Positions 10,332-21,680 of a stretch of 64,000 nt of DNA are shown piece by piece. A program made the position numbers and the translations under genes. The notes below the pieces were generated by a model that worked only from the letters and a program-made list of their open reading frames with translations, had not been told where the DNA came from and made no database searches. The stretch is from Punctularia strigosozonata HHB-11173 SS5. Lineage: Eukaryota; Basidiomycota; Agaricomycetes; Corticiales; Punctulariaceae. The DNA lies in NCBI RefSeq assembly GCF_000264995.1, contig NW_006767434.1, positions 2,072,004 through 2,136,003 of the forward strand. The letters are read 5' to 3'. Position 1 is the first letter of the stretch. Every line of letters begins with the position of its first letter.

Positions 10332-13270
10332 TCAAGGCCTGGTGAGGCGAGAAAGATCGAACGAGACGTGATTTTTGTGCGTGTCGACGTCGCCTTCTTC
10401 ACCCAGGGGCGGCGTCCCAGCTCGAGGTGTGCCCGGGCTAGGCGTATCTAACGGAGTCCGCCAGTGAGGAGTGCGGGGCTCGCTGAGTTCGTCGTCATCG
10501 GCGAAGCGTACGGATCGCGACGGGGAAGCCGCCCTACGCGTCTCGTACGACTTGAGATGCTGCAATCGCGGCGATCGTAGTGATCCTCGTTTGTCCTCAT
10601 CTGAGATGGGCTGTAGCCGCACGACAGGCTTGGTCGCGTGCGTCCGTCCACGTTCCTTATCATCATCGTCCGTAGCCGGCTGCGGCTGAGAGGATGAACC
10701 TCGCCTGCGCATTCGTGGCCGGCGACGCGAGCCCGCAGCGAACAACCCGCCCTTGAGCTTCGACGCTTTGGCAGCCTTGCGATCTGGTGAGCGGGAGGCC
10801 GAGGCGCTCCCTTCGGGCTCGGCGGAGTTAGAGGGCCCTGGATCGCCATTATTCGTTTCGGGATCCGATGCCCAACCCTCCTCGTCGCCGTCATCCGGGT
10901 GAGAAATCGCGTTCGAGGTATGTGTTCCGGCCACCTCGTCCAATTTGTGCATTGCTGCGCCTTCTGCCTCGCGCACGCCCTCTTTCACATGCTGACGCGT
11001 ACGTTCTAGTTCCTTTTCTGCCTCATGGGGCGCGTGCTGGAGTTTGTGAACATAAGCTCTAGCCACGTCCTTGACATGCTCGGATTCTCCGCGAATTATC
11101 GACGTTGTCGTCTCTTCTCCATCTGTAAAGGCGTTCTTTTGCACCTCGACCTCAACCTGTGAAAGTAGCTCATTAACTGATCATGACGATGAATCGGCTT
11201 TTATTACTGACCTCCTCGCCAGGCCCTGCGCGCCGTTCAATAACCTTATGAGGTCCTTCCTTCCACTCCTGTAAGGTCTCATCCCCGTCCGGCGGTTCCT
11301 GGTCACCGGTTCGGTTTTCGCCCGTAGACCTGGCCTCCGATGAGCGATTCTCGGAATCAGCGGAGGATTCGGCCATGTCCTTCTCCTTTGGCGCGTGGTT
11401 TTGATTGAGAGTAGTGCTCGCACTGCGCTTCTCGTCGTGTTCTGGCGTGTACTCTCCGCGCTCAATAGCGTCATCCCTGTTAATGACGATGTTTTCTCCG
11501 GGTCTTATATGACGCGTCTGGTTCGCCCACTCCGGAGTGGTTTCGTGGGTAGGATGGCGCGACCACGTCCGTAGGGAGTGTACCCGGCGACCCAAGGAGA
11601 AGAACGGAATGGAGAGTCCGTGTACAGCGATAGAGCAGAGAACCATGAACGCGACGATGGGTTGAATAGACGCTGCAAGGATTTGCTGCTGATTTGCGGG
11701 CGGATCTTGGGGAGTTTCAAGTTGTTCCACTGCAAGGGTCGATATGAAGATGGCACCTAGAAAAAAATTGATTGTCAGTAACAGCGAACCGATGACGATG
11801 TCGCGAACTTACCGATACCCATAGGACCGAAGTGACCGCTGAAAACGGCCTCCCGGAATGTCTTCACGTCCGGGATCCACTTGTAGAGAGCTATCATGAC
11901 CGGCAACCGACGTAGCAGCAGGACCAAGATGGCGATGACGATGAGCCTCCACACGCTCAATGTCAGGGTCGCGTCTGAAAAGTCGCCGAACGGCATCCAT
12001 GCGCCTACGTAAACGAATGCGGCGACATTGAAGAGCAGATCGATCACGCTGGAGAACACCGACTCTTCCGTTTGACGGTTGAAGAAGCCATCCCATGCGA
12101 ACGCTGTGCCGCACGAAAATGCTGCAAGAAGGTCGTCAGAGCCAAGCATGGTGGTGGTGCCGATGGTCAGAAGCGCGAGGGACACGTATTGCGCGACGTA
12201 GGATTGCCTGTCGATGAGGTCCTTGCGCTCACAGAACTTCATGAGGTACCTGAAGCCAAGACCAACCAGAGCACCGAATACGACGCCAAGGATGATCTGA
12301 TCTGAGACCAAGCATGAGTTTCAGACAGCCAAGAGATTGGTCCTGAAACTAAACTCACAGAGCCAGAGTTGCAGGAACCAATCCTTAATCGCCTCGCCAG
12401 TAGTGTTGTCCAAGACCAGGTACAGTCCGATAAACAAGAAGGGGAACGCGGCGCCATCATTGCAACCACTCTCGGCGGCGAGAAGGTGGCGTAGATGGGC
12501 GGGTACGTGCTTATCAGCATATTTACCACCCACGACCGCAGCGGCAAGGATAGGATCGGTAGGTGTGAGGCATGCAGCGACGACAAGGGAAGAAAGGAAG
12601 GATAGCCCTGGTATCAGAGCGAAAATCAATCCGGCCGAAACGAACCATCCCTGATAAACGCCAAGATGAGCTTCGATATAGGTTGTGCAACTCCTTGAAC
12701 TCACCCATGTCATAACAGGCACAAGCAGGTACATCAGGCTCTTCCAGTGCTTCTGCATGTAAGCCTTAGGTAGCTCAACGCCAATGGCGAAGACACCGAT
12801 AGCGAGAACGACTCGAGTAAATTCGAGAGTGATAGTGTTCACTACATCATCGTTTCCGTTCCCCCATCTGCGAGGATTGAAAATGTTCGCGCCGTACGGT
12901 CCTGTGTAAGGTTAGAACACTCGATGTGCAGTTAACGGCCGCCGGGCTCACCGATGATGACCCCGAACAAAAACGCCCAGCAGGCTTCACCGATATACAG
13001 CTGAAAGGATGGATGAGCAAGGCTAAGACTAGAACTTAAAGTATATCTTACACACCTTCTCTCGGATGAATAGGGAGAACATGCCAAACTGCAAATGCGT
13101 GTGAGTATTGCTCCCAAAGACCAACCCAGAGGATACTCACGAATACAACAAACCCGCCGAGACAGGCATACGCAATATGCGGAATGCCGACTTCGAACTA
13201 GAGAAACATGACGGTTCAGCTGATTGTATCGAAAACGACGAGACGACTGCCGTACAGGATGGAAGCGCAT
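10332..13270 (-). CDS. NHA1: Plasma membrane Na+/H+ antiporter, Nha1/Sod2 family
   Basis: Exports Na+ (and often K+) in exchange for H+ at the plasma membrane, giving salt tolerance and pH control. The start MRFHPFEVGIPHIAYACLGG is recovered by removing a 58-nt intron after the fifth codon and matches the family N-terminus. About 12 hydrophobic segments follow. Signature blocks are LTPTDPILAAAVVGGKYADK and LAAESGCNDGAAFPFLFIG, the latter with the Asn-Asp pair of the ion site. Late membrane block: AVFSGHFGPMGIGAIFISTL. A long hydrophilic C-terminal tail of roughly 400 residues carries a Glu/Arg-rich probable coiled coil (KELERTRQHVKEGVREAEG) and Ser-Pro-rich phosphosite-like patches. It ends in SFDLSRLTRP. 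Such tails are regulatory in Nha1 homologues. At least seven introns lie in the membrane part; the tail is nearly uninterrupted. Confidence 0.94.
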
Positions 13271-14201
13271 GACGTCGTAGAATAGGGGTAAATCTAGCGA
13301 GGTGGTTTACGAAGTTCGTGTGGTCGTGGATGATCGTAGGTCGTGAATGTCCTCTGCAGGTGCTAGGTACGTGAATCGATGGTGTGTTGCAAAGGCAAGT
13401 TGCATCCGAGGCTCCAATGAGTGTGATAAGAAACTCTTGGCCCTTGCCGAATCGGTGCCGCGAAGCGGGTCTTCGTAACAGCGACCAAGAATGTCTGGGC
13501 GATTGTTCGGAGGTCAGGCCGTGATTGTTATGCCCGACGGTGCTGGCGGTGAACGGAGGATGTAGAAGGGTGTCTCGAGAGGACCGCGGTGGTCTGCAGA
13601 AAGAAGGGATAAGTACGAGGGGACGGAACGTGATTGGGTCCCGGTGGGCGTGCCGCGCCTTATGAGGCCGCCACCCGCGCGATCCTGACTAATACATATC
13701 CGCCCTTCTCAGTATCCGTTCAACACCTCCAGGCGCTTCATCCCTCTGGCATTCGTTTCGTCCACTGTGCAACGTCTCCGCTACACCCGTCTTCCACCAT
13801 TGGCTAACCTGTGTGGCACGCGGACCGCATGACCTTCGCTCTGCAGCAGGCTGGGTGAAATCACGGCATCCGCTGCGTTTCCCTTGGGTTCCATCCCGGA
13901 TCAAGGTCGCTAAAGGAAAGCTGCCAAGCCGCGCGCACCGGCTGTCCCTGTCTTCGGGCCTGAATTCCGAATATGGTATGTTCATGCTATCTTTCAGTAT
14001 CGACTGTATTGTGCTATTCAAGCTATCTCATGGCTTGATATGAGACATCGTGAACTTGAGAGTACATTGGGAGCAACTACCATAGACTGCGTGTTTTAAT
14101 CACAAACTCGATGGCGAAGGTGCGACGCGGCGACTCCGGGAATCTGCTGTTCGCCACGCCAATCTAAGCGATAAATTCAAGTCTCTTCCCCGCACACGTG
14201 C
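13271..14201. other. Intergenic, no gene seen
   Basis: Upstream region of the NHA1 gene and 3' flank of the YEATS gene. A 110-codon open frame at 13,689-14,021 on the minus strand has no family motif and no splice context, so I treat it as chance. Confidence 0.5.
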
Positions 14202-17200
14202 TTAAGCGTCTTCGGTTTTGATACGGTCCCCGGGTCCAGAACCGGTATCCTGATTCGGGAACCGATCCTTCGTTACGTCGGTCTCCTGCGTTTCGATACC
14301 GAGTCTCGAGAACGCGAGGAAAGCCGCAGACCGAGTATGCGTCAGGCCGCGCAGGACATGAGAAGGTGTCAGCATCTGAGTTTTGCGTGGTTGGCCTGTC
14401 ACTGGAGATCCTCCGATTCGTTGGCCTGTCGCCTTCAAAACCTCCTCATCCGTCCTTGCAACACGGATGGCGTTACCGACGAGCTCTCCTATGAGCGGCC
14501 GCACCAAGTGTGCCATTAGAGCGAACGGGGCTAGGTACTCTTCGGCTTCCGCACGGGTCCACGAGGCGACAACAGGAGGTCCCATGTGATCGTCTGCAGA
14601 TTCCCTCGAAGCTGCCTCTGGGAAACTGACGATACGCTGCACTGCTAGCGTCAACTGCGGATCCGCGGATGCCACGAGGCCACGGGGATGTAGCAGATCT
14701 CGGCAACGAGAGGAAGCCTCGATCGGTGGCACCGAGAGAAGGTTCGGGTGGAGGTTACACGGCGGATCGCCGAAGTCCAGGACCGGAGCCATAGCCCTGA
14801 CCACGTCTAAGATCGGCATTCTGGTCCGGTGCCAGGGCAGAAGAGGGCAGGCGACCGCGGGCTTGGGCAATAGTTCTTTGGGCTTCACTTCACCCCGCAT
14901 AGTGTCCGAACACTCCGCCTCTTGCTTGACGTCGGATGCGATAGATATTCCATGCGACAGTCCGCAGATGTGACAGCATTGGACTGACATAGCTGGGATG
15001 CTGGTCGCTCCGGGGGTAGTGCTCGCGCCATCGTTAGGACCAGGCATCTTCCGTTTGGCAGTGGCGGCGGCACGGACGAATTGGCCTTCGTCTTCGAGCC
15101 ATCTGTACACGTCTGCAGTACTCAATGGAATCAGTCGCTCCCGATCGTCGACCGAGCTCGATCTGTCCCTTTGATATGCGTCTCTCAACGCTATGGATCT
15201 ACCCCACTATTGTTGACAACATCAGCGTGCCCCCAATCGGATCAGTACAATGATTACGCGCCTCGATTGCTTTACGTCTGCCGTCTACGAAGCTGCATAG
15301 CTCTTTTGGGGATACGGCAAGCTTGTATGAAAGTAACGGAGGCACACGACCCTGTACGTCTGCCCTCACCTAGTTAGCTATAAGCTAGTGCGAAGCATTG
15401 GATGACGTGCCTTTCATGGTCATTGGGAATTTGGGAAGTAAGGCCCGTAATCTTGCTACGTATGGCGGTAAGTCTGTCGGATGATAAGGGCATGACATGA
15501 TTGAGCCTATCAAGAGACTCACAGTGTTCTTGCCTATCATCCTCAGTAGCCGCGGTCCGGGAACGCGCTCTCGGTTGCTGGTGCATACTCGTGTTTTCCC
15601 ACCTCCTTGATATCTTATTTTCCTTAGCGGGTAAAAGCTCGGTGTTGCGATCTAGTTCCACATCCAGCACTTGTTCTTCCCCAAGAACGGCAGTTGCAGA
15701 CTTGAATGGGTCGAGCTGCGTGGTCATGTCAGTGCAGCTCCAGGTACAATAGTGATCGGCTGTACCTCCACCCAGTGCTCAATATCAAGCGGCGGGTTCA
15801 AAGTGCGGGGTTCGGTCCATGTAAGTGTGACCTTGGCCAGGAAAGGTCTATCAGTCGAGCTGACAATTGCGAATGGCGGGTTGTCTAAGCTGATCGGTTC
15901 CAAAAGCGTAGACGGTGGTGGATCAGTCAGGCACGTAACAGTCATTCGGGTAAGGAACGATGTGATATGGGTGCTCTGAAGCGACAGTCGGTCATCACAT
16001 TTGCATGTAGAGAATTCGATCGTTGGTGCTCACATAGGATGGGGAATCTACGGAAATCATCCAACGGTGCGTGTGATGTGGGTGTAAGGGATTTCGAAGA
16101 TCTACCAAATGGATCAGTCAACGAGTGCGGGGAACGCGGGACCCTTACCTGGGGGGATCCATACGCTACGATCGGCAACGATGATACGAGCTGCCATGTG
16201 GAAACGACTCTGCCCTCCACGAGGAACCCCGCCGGCCGTAGCAGGAAGCATCACCGCTTCTTGCAAGGGTACTTCCCAGTCCGTAGAAATATCTATGGGC
16301 TCATCGCCCTCTTCAACATTACTACGATGGTGGTAGAGCATGCGCCATGCTGCGGCCTCGTGTCGAGTATCACTGTTGATGCCCCCTGTAATATCGATGT
16401 CGTTGTCTTCGTCATACACGTTGATACATCGCCGTTTAGGAGCTCTGCCCAGGAATGGTGCCAAGGCAGGACTGTCTTCGTGATGACCGAGGGTCTGCGA
16501 GAGGTGAGTCTTGAGTGTGGGTGTAATAGCGTCTCCAGACTGCCTGCGGTGTTGAACGACGTCGTGTCCCAACAGTCGCAGCGCATCGCCGCGCCCTACC
16601 GCGATCTCAAACAACCGCCGCACACTCGGCCGCGAAATGCCGCTTATCTCGGCCCCATGTGCCACCGTCCAGTCCTTCTCCTCTGCGGAAGTTATGACCG
16701 TTGCACACGCTTGCATGCATTCGTCGTGATTGCTGAAGTGGCGCTGGTGTGCCAGACGGCAATGGTTCAAGAGTCCCTGTATACTCGGAAAGTTAGAGCG
16801 GCCACAGTCCGGACAGACCATTTTTGCAACTGTGGCTGGAGAAGCATTGTCGTCGCGGATGAAAAGAAGTTGCGCAGGAGGCAATTCACTCTTAACGACA
16901 GGTGGACGAGAACGCGTAGAGCGTGAATGCTGATCATCGAGATGCTGCACAAATCGCATAGCATCTCTGGGCGCGACCATAGGCTTCGAAGGTCTGGCGA
17001 AGATCAGGTCGCATTCCGACTCTATAGCCTCCAATGTCTCCACGGCGTCGCTACGGAATTCGACCTCTCCAAACCCAACACCTGCCATACCTTGAGCGAG
17101 TTATCGCAGCTGACAACAGGTATAGGCTCACCATCGGTGGTTAAAGCCGTCTTGAGGGAGGTAGCCCAAGCAAGCCTTCCACGGAGGATCCGAGCCAGTC

Positions 17201-17370
17201 TTTCACGCAAGCCGATCTCCACGTCAAGCTCCTCCAGAATGACTTGCCTGATTATGCGGTCGTCCCCTTCAATCTTACATGCATCAAACCAGGACAGGCA
17301 CGGAGAAGTTGAACGCACTGGCGCTCCTTCCGCTATCTAGTTTTTGCCGTTTGCTCGGTTGTTGAGACAT
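14202..17370 (-). CDS. YEATS-domain protein with AHC1-type zinc finger
   Basis: Predicted chromatin reader, probably in an ADA/ATAC-like histone acetyltransferase complex. A likely start at 17,370 gives MSQQPSKRQKLDSGRSASAF, a short basic nuclear-type N-terminus, but I could not fix the phase of the first intron. Then come a charged helix (ILEELDVEIGLRERLARIL) and a zinc finger CPDCGRSNFPSIQGLLNHCR followed by H and DECMQAC. The YEATS core reads THRWMISVDSPSYSTHITSF, LLEPISLDNPPFAIVSSTDR and LDIEHWVELDPF after intron removal. C-terminal exons hold PPLLSYKLAVSPKELCSFVD and ADVYRWLEDEGQF, typical of this fungal family, and a CxxCxxxH cluster (CCHICGLSHG). Acyl-lysine binding is known for YEATS domains; complex membership here is inference. 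Confidence 0.85.
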
Positions 17371-17648
17371 ATACTGGAAATCGCGTTTGATTGATTTGAT
17401 TTGTTGAGCAAGGACGAGTTCAATCGCACTAGGAGAGCTCGTCCAGTCGTAAACCGTAAAGCGAGGAGCAATATGTAAACAGGCGGCAGAGAGAATCTGT
17501 CAAAGGCTGCACAGGAGCTGTGCAAGTCCGCACTCGCTCCCGCACCGCCGAGAGAGGTTATGATTAGACACCATGACGCAAAACGTCTAGCGCCCGGTAT
17601 ATAAGGACACGCCGCCTTTCGCTTCAGCCCTCCGCTCGATCCTGCACG
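17371..17648. promoter_or_regulatory. Divergent promoter between YEATS and F-box-like genes
   Basis: The two start codons are only 278 bases apart and point away from each other. On the plus strand TATATAAG at 17,598-17,605 lies about 50 bases before the F-box-like ATG. No TATA-like element is evident toward the YEATS gene. Confidence 0.5.
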
Positions 17649-19122
17649 ATGTTAATGCAGTCACGCTTACCAGTAAGCCCCCCGCGCAACCACGTCAGTT
17701 TTTGTCGATCCTTTCTTGACTGACCATCCTTAGTTCCCTCGCCGAGTAACCAACACCGGGAGCTTATCTCCCTTGGAGTTCAAGGAAGCGTCACGGACAG
17801 CGGTGACTGCAAGGGGTGCACGACATTCGCTACGGGATGTGCCACCCTTGATGAAGCTTCCGGCAGAGCTCATGTGCGAAATACTCGACCACCTTTATCT
17901 GGCCCTGCGTTTGCCAGATGTGCTACCTTACGACGAAGCGCTCGAGAACGTGCTGAAGGAGAGCAATAGGCCATCGCAGTTGGTAATGGATGGGCAGCGC
18001 CAGCATGCGAACGTACTACATACGTCGAGGTGGTGGTATGAGAACGGAGTAGGGAATCTCTACTCCAGGCCATGCATCCGGAACCCTGATCATCTGCATT
18101 GGCTACTACGTGCCGTCGCCAGGAAGCCAGGTCTTGGGGTGCATACACGCAACATTTGGATCATATGGGAACGGACAAGCGATGGAACGCATTCGGACAA
18201 GTGGTCGCGGTTGAGCATCACCCCATCCTTTCGCCGTTTACACGAGCCAGTGCTAAAGCTCACCCGTGCATGCCCGAACCTCACCTCGATCCGTCTAAAC
18301 TGCCACGGCCAATCACGCTCAGACGGTCACTCCCCCTTTTCGAGACCCCCACTCGGTGGTGCCCTCTGCTTGCGTCTGAAGGATATTAACTTGTCGTACA
18401 GCGAAAAGTCGATCACAGACCTCCTGCCCTCGTCCACGCGATACAAGACGTTGGAACGATTGGTCATCCAGCTGTCTTATTTTCATCTGGATATGAAGAT
18501 GCCCAGCTTTCCTGTTCTTCGTGATCTCGAGCTGTTCGGGGTCAATGGAGCGGTGACGATTCCCCTAGGGATGTCTTCATTGCGACTTCTTTCCTTCGTA
18601 GGAAACGACATAGACTCTTCGTCCATCAGCCAAAGTCTATACACCTATAGCAGCCAGCTCCGAGAATTGCATCTCATTGGCAAGAACGAGTGGAATGCGC
18701 TTAAGGCACTGCAACTTCCGAGGTTCAAGGCGCTGCAAACGCTAGCGATCGGAGCATTGGACTCAATGAAAGCGCACGATCCTGACTCCATCAAACTACC
18801 GCCAGCTCTTCGGACGCTGATCATAACGACCTGGACGGCTCATGACTGTCGCAAATATCACCGAACGCTTTCCAGCGCTTGGTTAGTCAACTCTCCGCCA
18901 CCTGACACCCTGGAACGCATTTGCTCGCTATGCCCTGGCCCCTGTTCTCAATTGAGCAAGCTGAGGTCCGTCTCTAAGAGGTATCGAATAAGCGCTCTCC
19001 ATGAAGAGATAGGTACGCATGTCCGTCCAAACTACGCTTTTGGCGCGCTGAAATCGTGTCAGTGCCGGATCCCGAGGGGGGTGGCGATCGAAATAAAGCA
19101 GATGTCTTGCCGCCTATCATGA
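17649..19122 (+). CDS. F-box-like / leucine-rich repeat protein
   Basis: A 470-residue protein with one 61-nt intron (17,673-17,733). The first exon encodes only MLMQSRLP; removal of the intron gives FPRRVTNTGSLSPLEFKEAS. Near residue 55 the sequence LMKLPAELMCEILDHLYLA is a typical F-box-like start (LPxEL...I). It is followed by a Trp-rich segment and irregular leucine-rich stretches (PVLRDLELFGVNGAVTIPLG, LRELHLIGKNEW). Proteins of this kind are an expanded, fast-evolving family in Agaricomycetes and usually bind Skp1 as substrate adaptors. The target is unknown. The rest of the gene is one long exon. Confidence 0.75.
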
Positions 19123-19523
19123 AACTTAGTTTATTGAAACGTTGGGTGCGTTTGAATCTCTATCTTGTGCGGGTGATGCCGATGCCTTGTTCCTACATGC
19201 AGGTTTGGAAACACGCTCATAGCGAACAACCGCCCTTTCTTCTGTCTAAGCTAGTGCCATGACCGCAGGATTACTGTATTCCATCACAGCACCTGCGAGG
19301 AATACATTCATAGACTAGTCGTGCTCGAGCAGTGCCCCTATTTTCAATGCGATCAAGCACAACTGGCAGCGTTATGGGCTCCACTAGACTCACTCTTTCG
19401 AATGTCACCCAACCAAGGGTTGTCGCAGTCGAATGCTCGTTATTGTCCCGCGAGGCTCTGAGTTTGTATTTTTGTTCAGTAAAGACCGTCATAGACTTTG
19501 GACTCTCGTGAGTTTGAATGGGT
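19123..19523. other. Intergenic, no gene seen
   Basis: 3' flank of the F-box-like gene and distal upstream region of FEN1. A 97-codon open frame on the minus strand (19,271-19,564) has no recognisable motif. Confidence 0.4.
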
Positions 19524-19603
19524 GACCAAGACGCGCCGTGACCAACGTGATGTGGATGTGACAAAGCGCGGCAAAGCGTGGCGGGTCGCGGCGCGTCTTG
19601 GTC
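19524..19603. promoter_or_regulatory. 20-bp inverted repeat upstream of FEN1
   Basis: The left arm GACCAAGACGCGCCGTGACC (19,524-19,543) and the right arm at 19,584-19,603 are reverse complements with one mismatch, separated by 40 bases. The right arm ends 38 bases before the FEN1 ATG. The central AGACGCGCC resembles GC-rich G1/S (E2F/MBF-type) sites. It could bind a dimeric regulator or form a hairpin in the 5' leader. Confidence 0.55.
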
Positions 19604-19641
19604 TCGTCATCCAACCGTAGCGTTCAGCGACTTAGTTCATC

Positions 19642-21518
19642 ATGGGCATCAAGGGCTTGACGGCGCTGATCAACGAGCATGCGCCCAAGGCGATCACAGT
19701 CCGTCTTGGTGGAATACACGATATCCTGCGACTTATAGGTGTGGTAGGAACATGACATCAAGACACTCTTCGGCCGCAAGGTCGCCATAGACGCGTCGAT
19801 GTCGATATACCAGTTCCTCATCGCTGTTCGTCAAAAGGACGGCGAGATGCTTACGAACGACTCTGGAGAAACGACGAGGTGAGTGCGGTACATTACAGCG
19901 CGGAGTTGACGCCAATCTTCGAACAGTCATCTCATGGGTTTCTTCTATCGGACTATACGGATAGTCGAAAACGGCATCAAGCCAGCGTACATATTCGACG
20001 GGAAACCCCCTGAGCTCAAGTCTGGAGTAGTAAGTCCCAGCCGCGTTTGCTCTACTCCAACGTCATGCCCACCGTCCGTTAGCTTGCCAAACGCTTTGAA
20101 AAGCGAGAAGAGGCGAAGGAAGAGGGCGAGGAGGCGAAAGAAACGGGGACAGCTGAAGACATGGATCGGTTCTCTCGACGGACTGTGAAGGTCACAAGAG
20201 AGCACAACGAAGAATGCCGCAAGTTGCTCCGCTTGATGGGTATTCCCGTTGTTGTGGTGAGTATGCACCATTTCGGAGGCATCGGCGTCTGCCATTATAT
20301 AACCAACGCGTCTACTACAGGCACCATCTGAAGCAGAAGCGCAATGTGCCGAGCTCGCACGAGGCGGCAAGGTGCGTTCGACCCGCGTCCATGCACCTTC
20401 ATATATACTGACTCATCGTTAACCTCCAGGTGTATGCCGCCGGCTCCGAGGATATGGATACCCTGACATTCAACGCTCCAATACTACTTCGGCATTTGAC
20501 GTTCTCAGAAGCCAAGAAAACACCTATATCCGAAATCAACCTTGCGAAGGCGCTGGAGGGTCTTCAGATGGACATGAGTCAGGTATGTCACATATGCATG
20601 CCCTATAATAGCATCATCTATTTATGGTTACTGACAAATGGTCATCCTCGGATACTAGTTCATAGACCTTTGTATCCTGCTGGGGTGCGACTACCTCGAG
20701 CCGATCAAAGGCGTAGGTCCCAAGACCGCGTTGAAACTCATACGGGAGCATGGCGGGCTTGCAGGGGTGATGGAACATCTGCGCGAGAAGTAAGTCATCA
20801 GTGATCGTACTTACCCTTGCCAAAAATATGTTTAGCCTATGCGTGTGCTCTTCAGGGTTGCGACCAAGAAGGAGGAAGATGTGGAGGACGAGCCGGAACC
20901 GGCAGCAGATGTTGATGCTGATGCTCCCGATACAGACGGGGAGCCCGAACGTTCACAGACCGAGACGAAACCGAAGAAAAAGAAGAAGGGCAAGGGTAAA
21001 GGCGGCGTTCAGATTCCGGAATATTGGCCGTGGGAGGAGGCGAAGAAGTTATTCGAAAAGCCCGATGTTGAACCTGCTGACGAGGTCCAAGTAAGGTTGA
21101 CTTATGTGCTGTTGAGGCTCTGGTTGATGTTTCGATCGCGATACAGCTAGAGTGGAAGAACCCGGATGTGGAGGGTCTCGTACAATTCCTTGTCGTTGAA
21201 AAGGGATTCAAGTGAGTCTATCGCCATCTTGCCATCCACTACCTAACTCCGTCCCAGCGAAGAGCGCGTCCGTAAAGGCGCAGAGAAACTTACCAAATTC
21301 CTGAACGCCAAGCAACAAGGTCGTCTCGATGGCTTCTTCACCGTCCAACCGAAGAAGTCGCCACAGAAAGCGCCTCCGAAAGGCAAATCCAAGGAAGCCG
21401 GAACAAAACGCAAGGTGCGTCTTGGCAACGTCATGTTCCGTTGAAGTCGCGCTGACAGGTAGATCAGGGTGGAGATGCAAAAGAGAGTAGTAACAAGAAG
21501 GTGAAAACGAAGAAATAG
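19642..21518 (+). CDS. FEN1 (RAD27): Flap endonuclease 1
   Basis: Structure-specific 5' flap nuclease of Okazaki fragment maturation and long-patch base excision repair, acting in the nucleus with PCNA. Exons give [38 protein letters not shown] (N-terminal Asp), [40 protein letters not shown] and [20 protein letters not shown] (metal-binding Asp residues and helix-hairpin-helix). Near the C-terminus QGRLDGFF is the PCNA-binding motif (QxxLxxFF), and the basic tail ends KKVKTKK. Unusual is an inserted acidic then lysine-rich segment of about 50 residues ([18 protein letters not shown] to [13 protein letters not shown]) before the [14 protein letters not shown] block, where family members have a shorter loop. 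At least eight short introns. Confidence 0.97.
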
Positions 21519-21680
21519 CCCTGATACCATTATCGATGTTGTTTTGCATGTTTTCGTATCACGTGATGTGACGGCTCACTGTATCTTTGTACCTTCCTTT
21601 TGATGTCTGCACTCGATACCCCAAGAATAATACTATGATCAACATGCACAAAGAAAGACCAGGTCCGTGATTGACAGCTA

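Noticed and set aside
13689-14021. 110-codon minus-strand frame between NHA1 and the YEATS gene
   Set aside because: No splice context, no motif, and an overlapping plus-strand frame of similar length.
15967-16926. 319-codon open frame on the plus strand
   Set aside because: Antisense to the exons of the YEATS protein with its zinc finger; a GC3-driven shadow.
19271-19564. 97-codon minus-strand frame upstream of FEN1
   Set aside because: It runs through the inverted repeat arm and has no recognisable feature.
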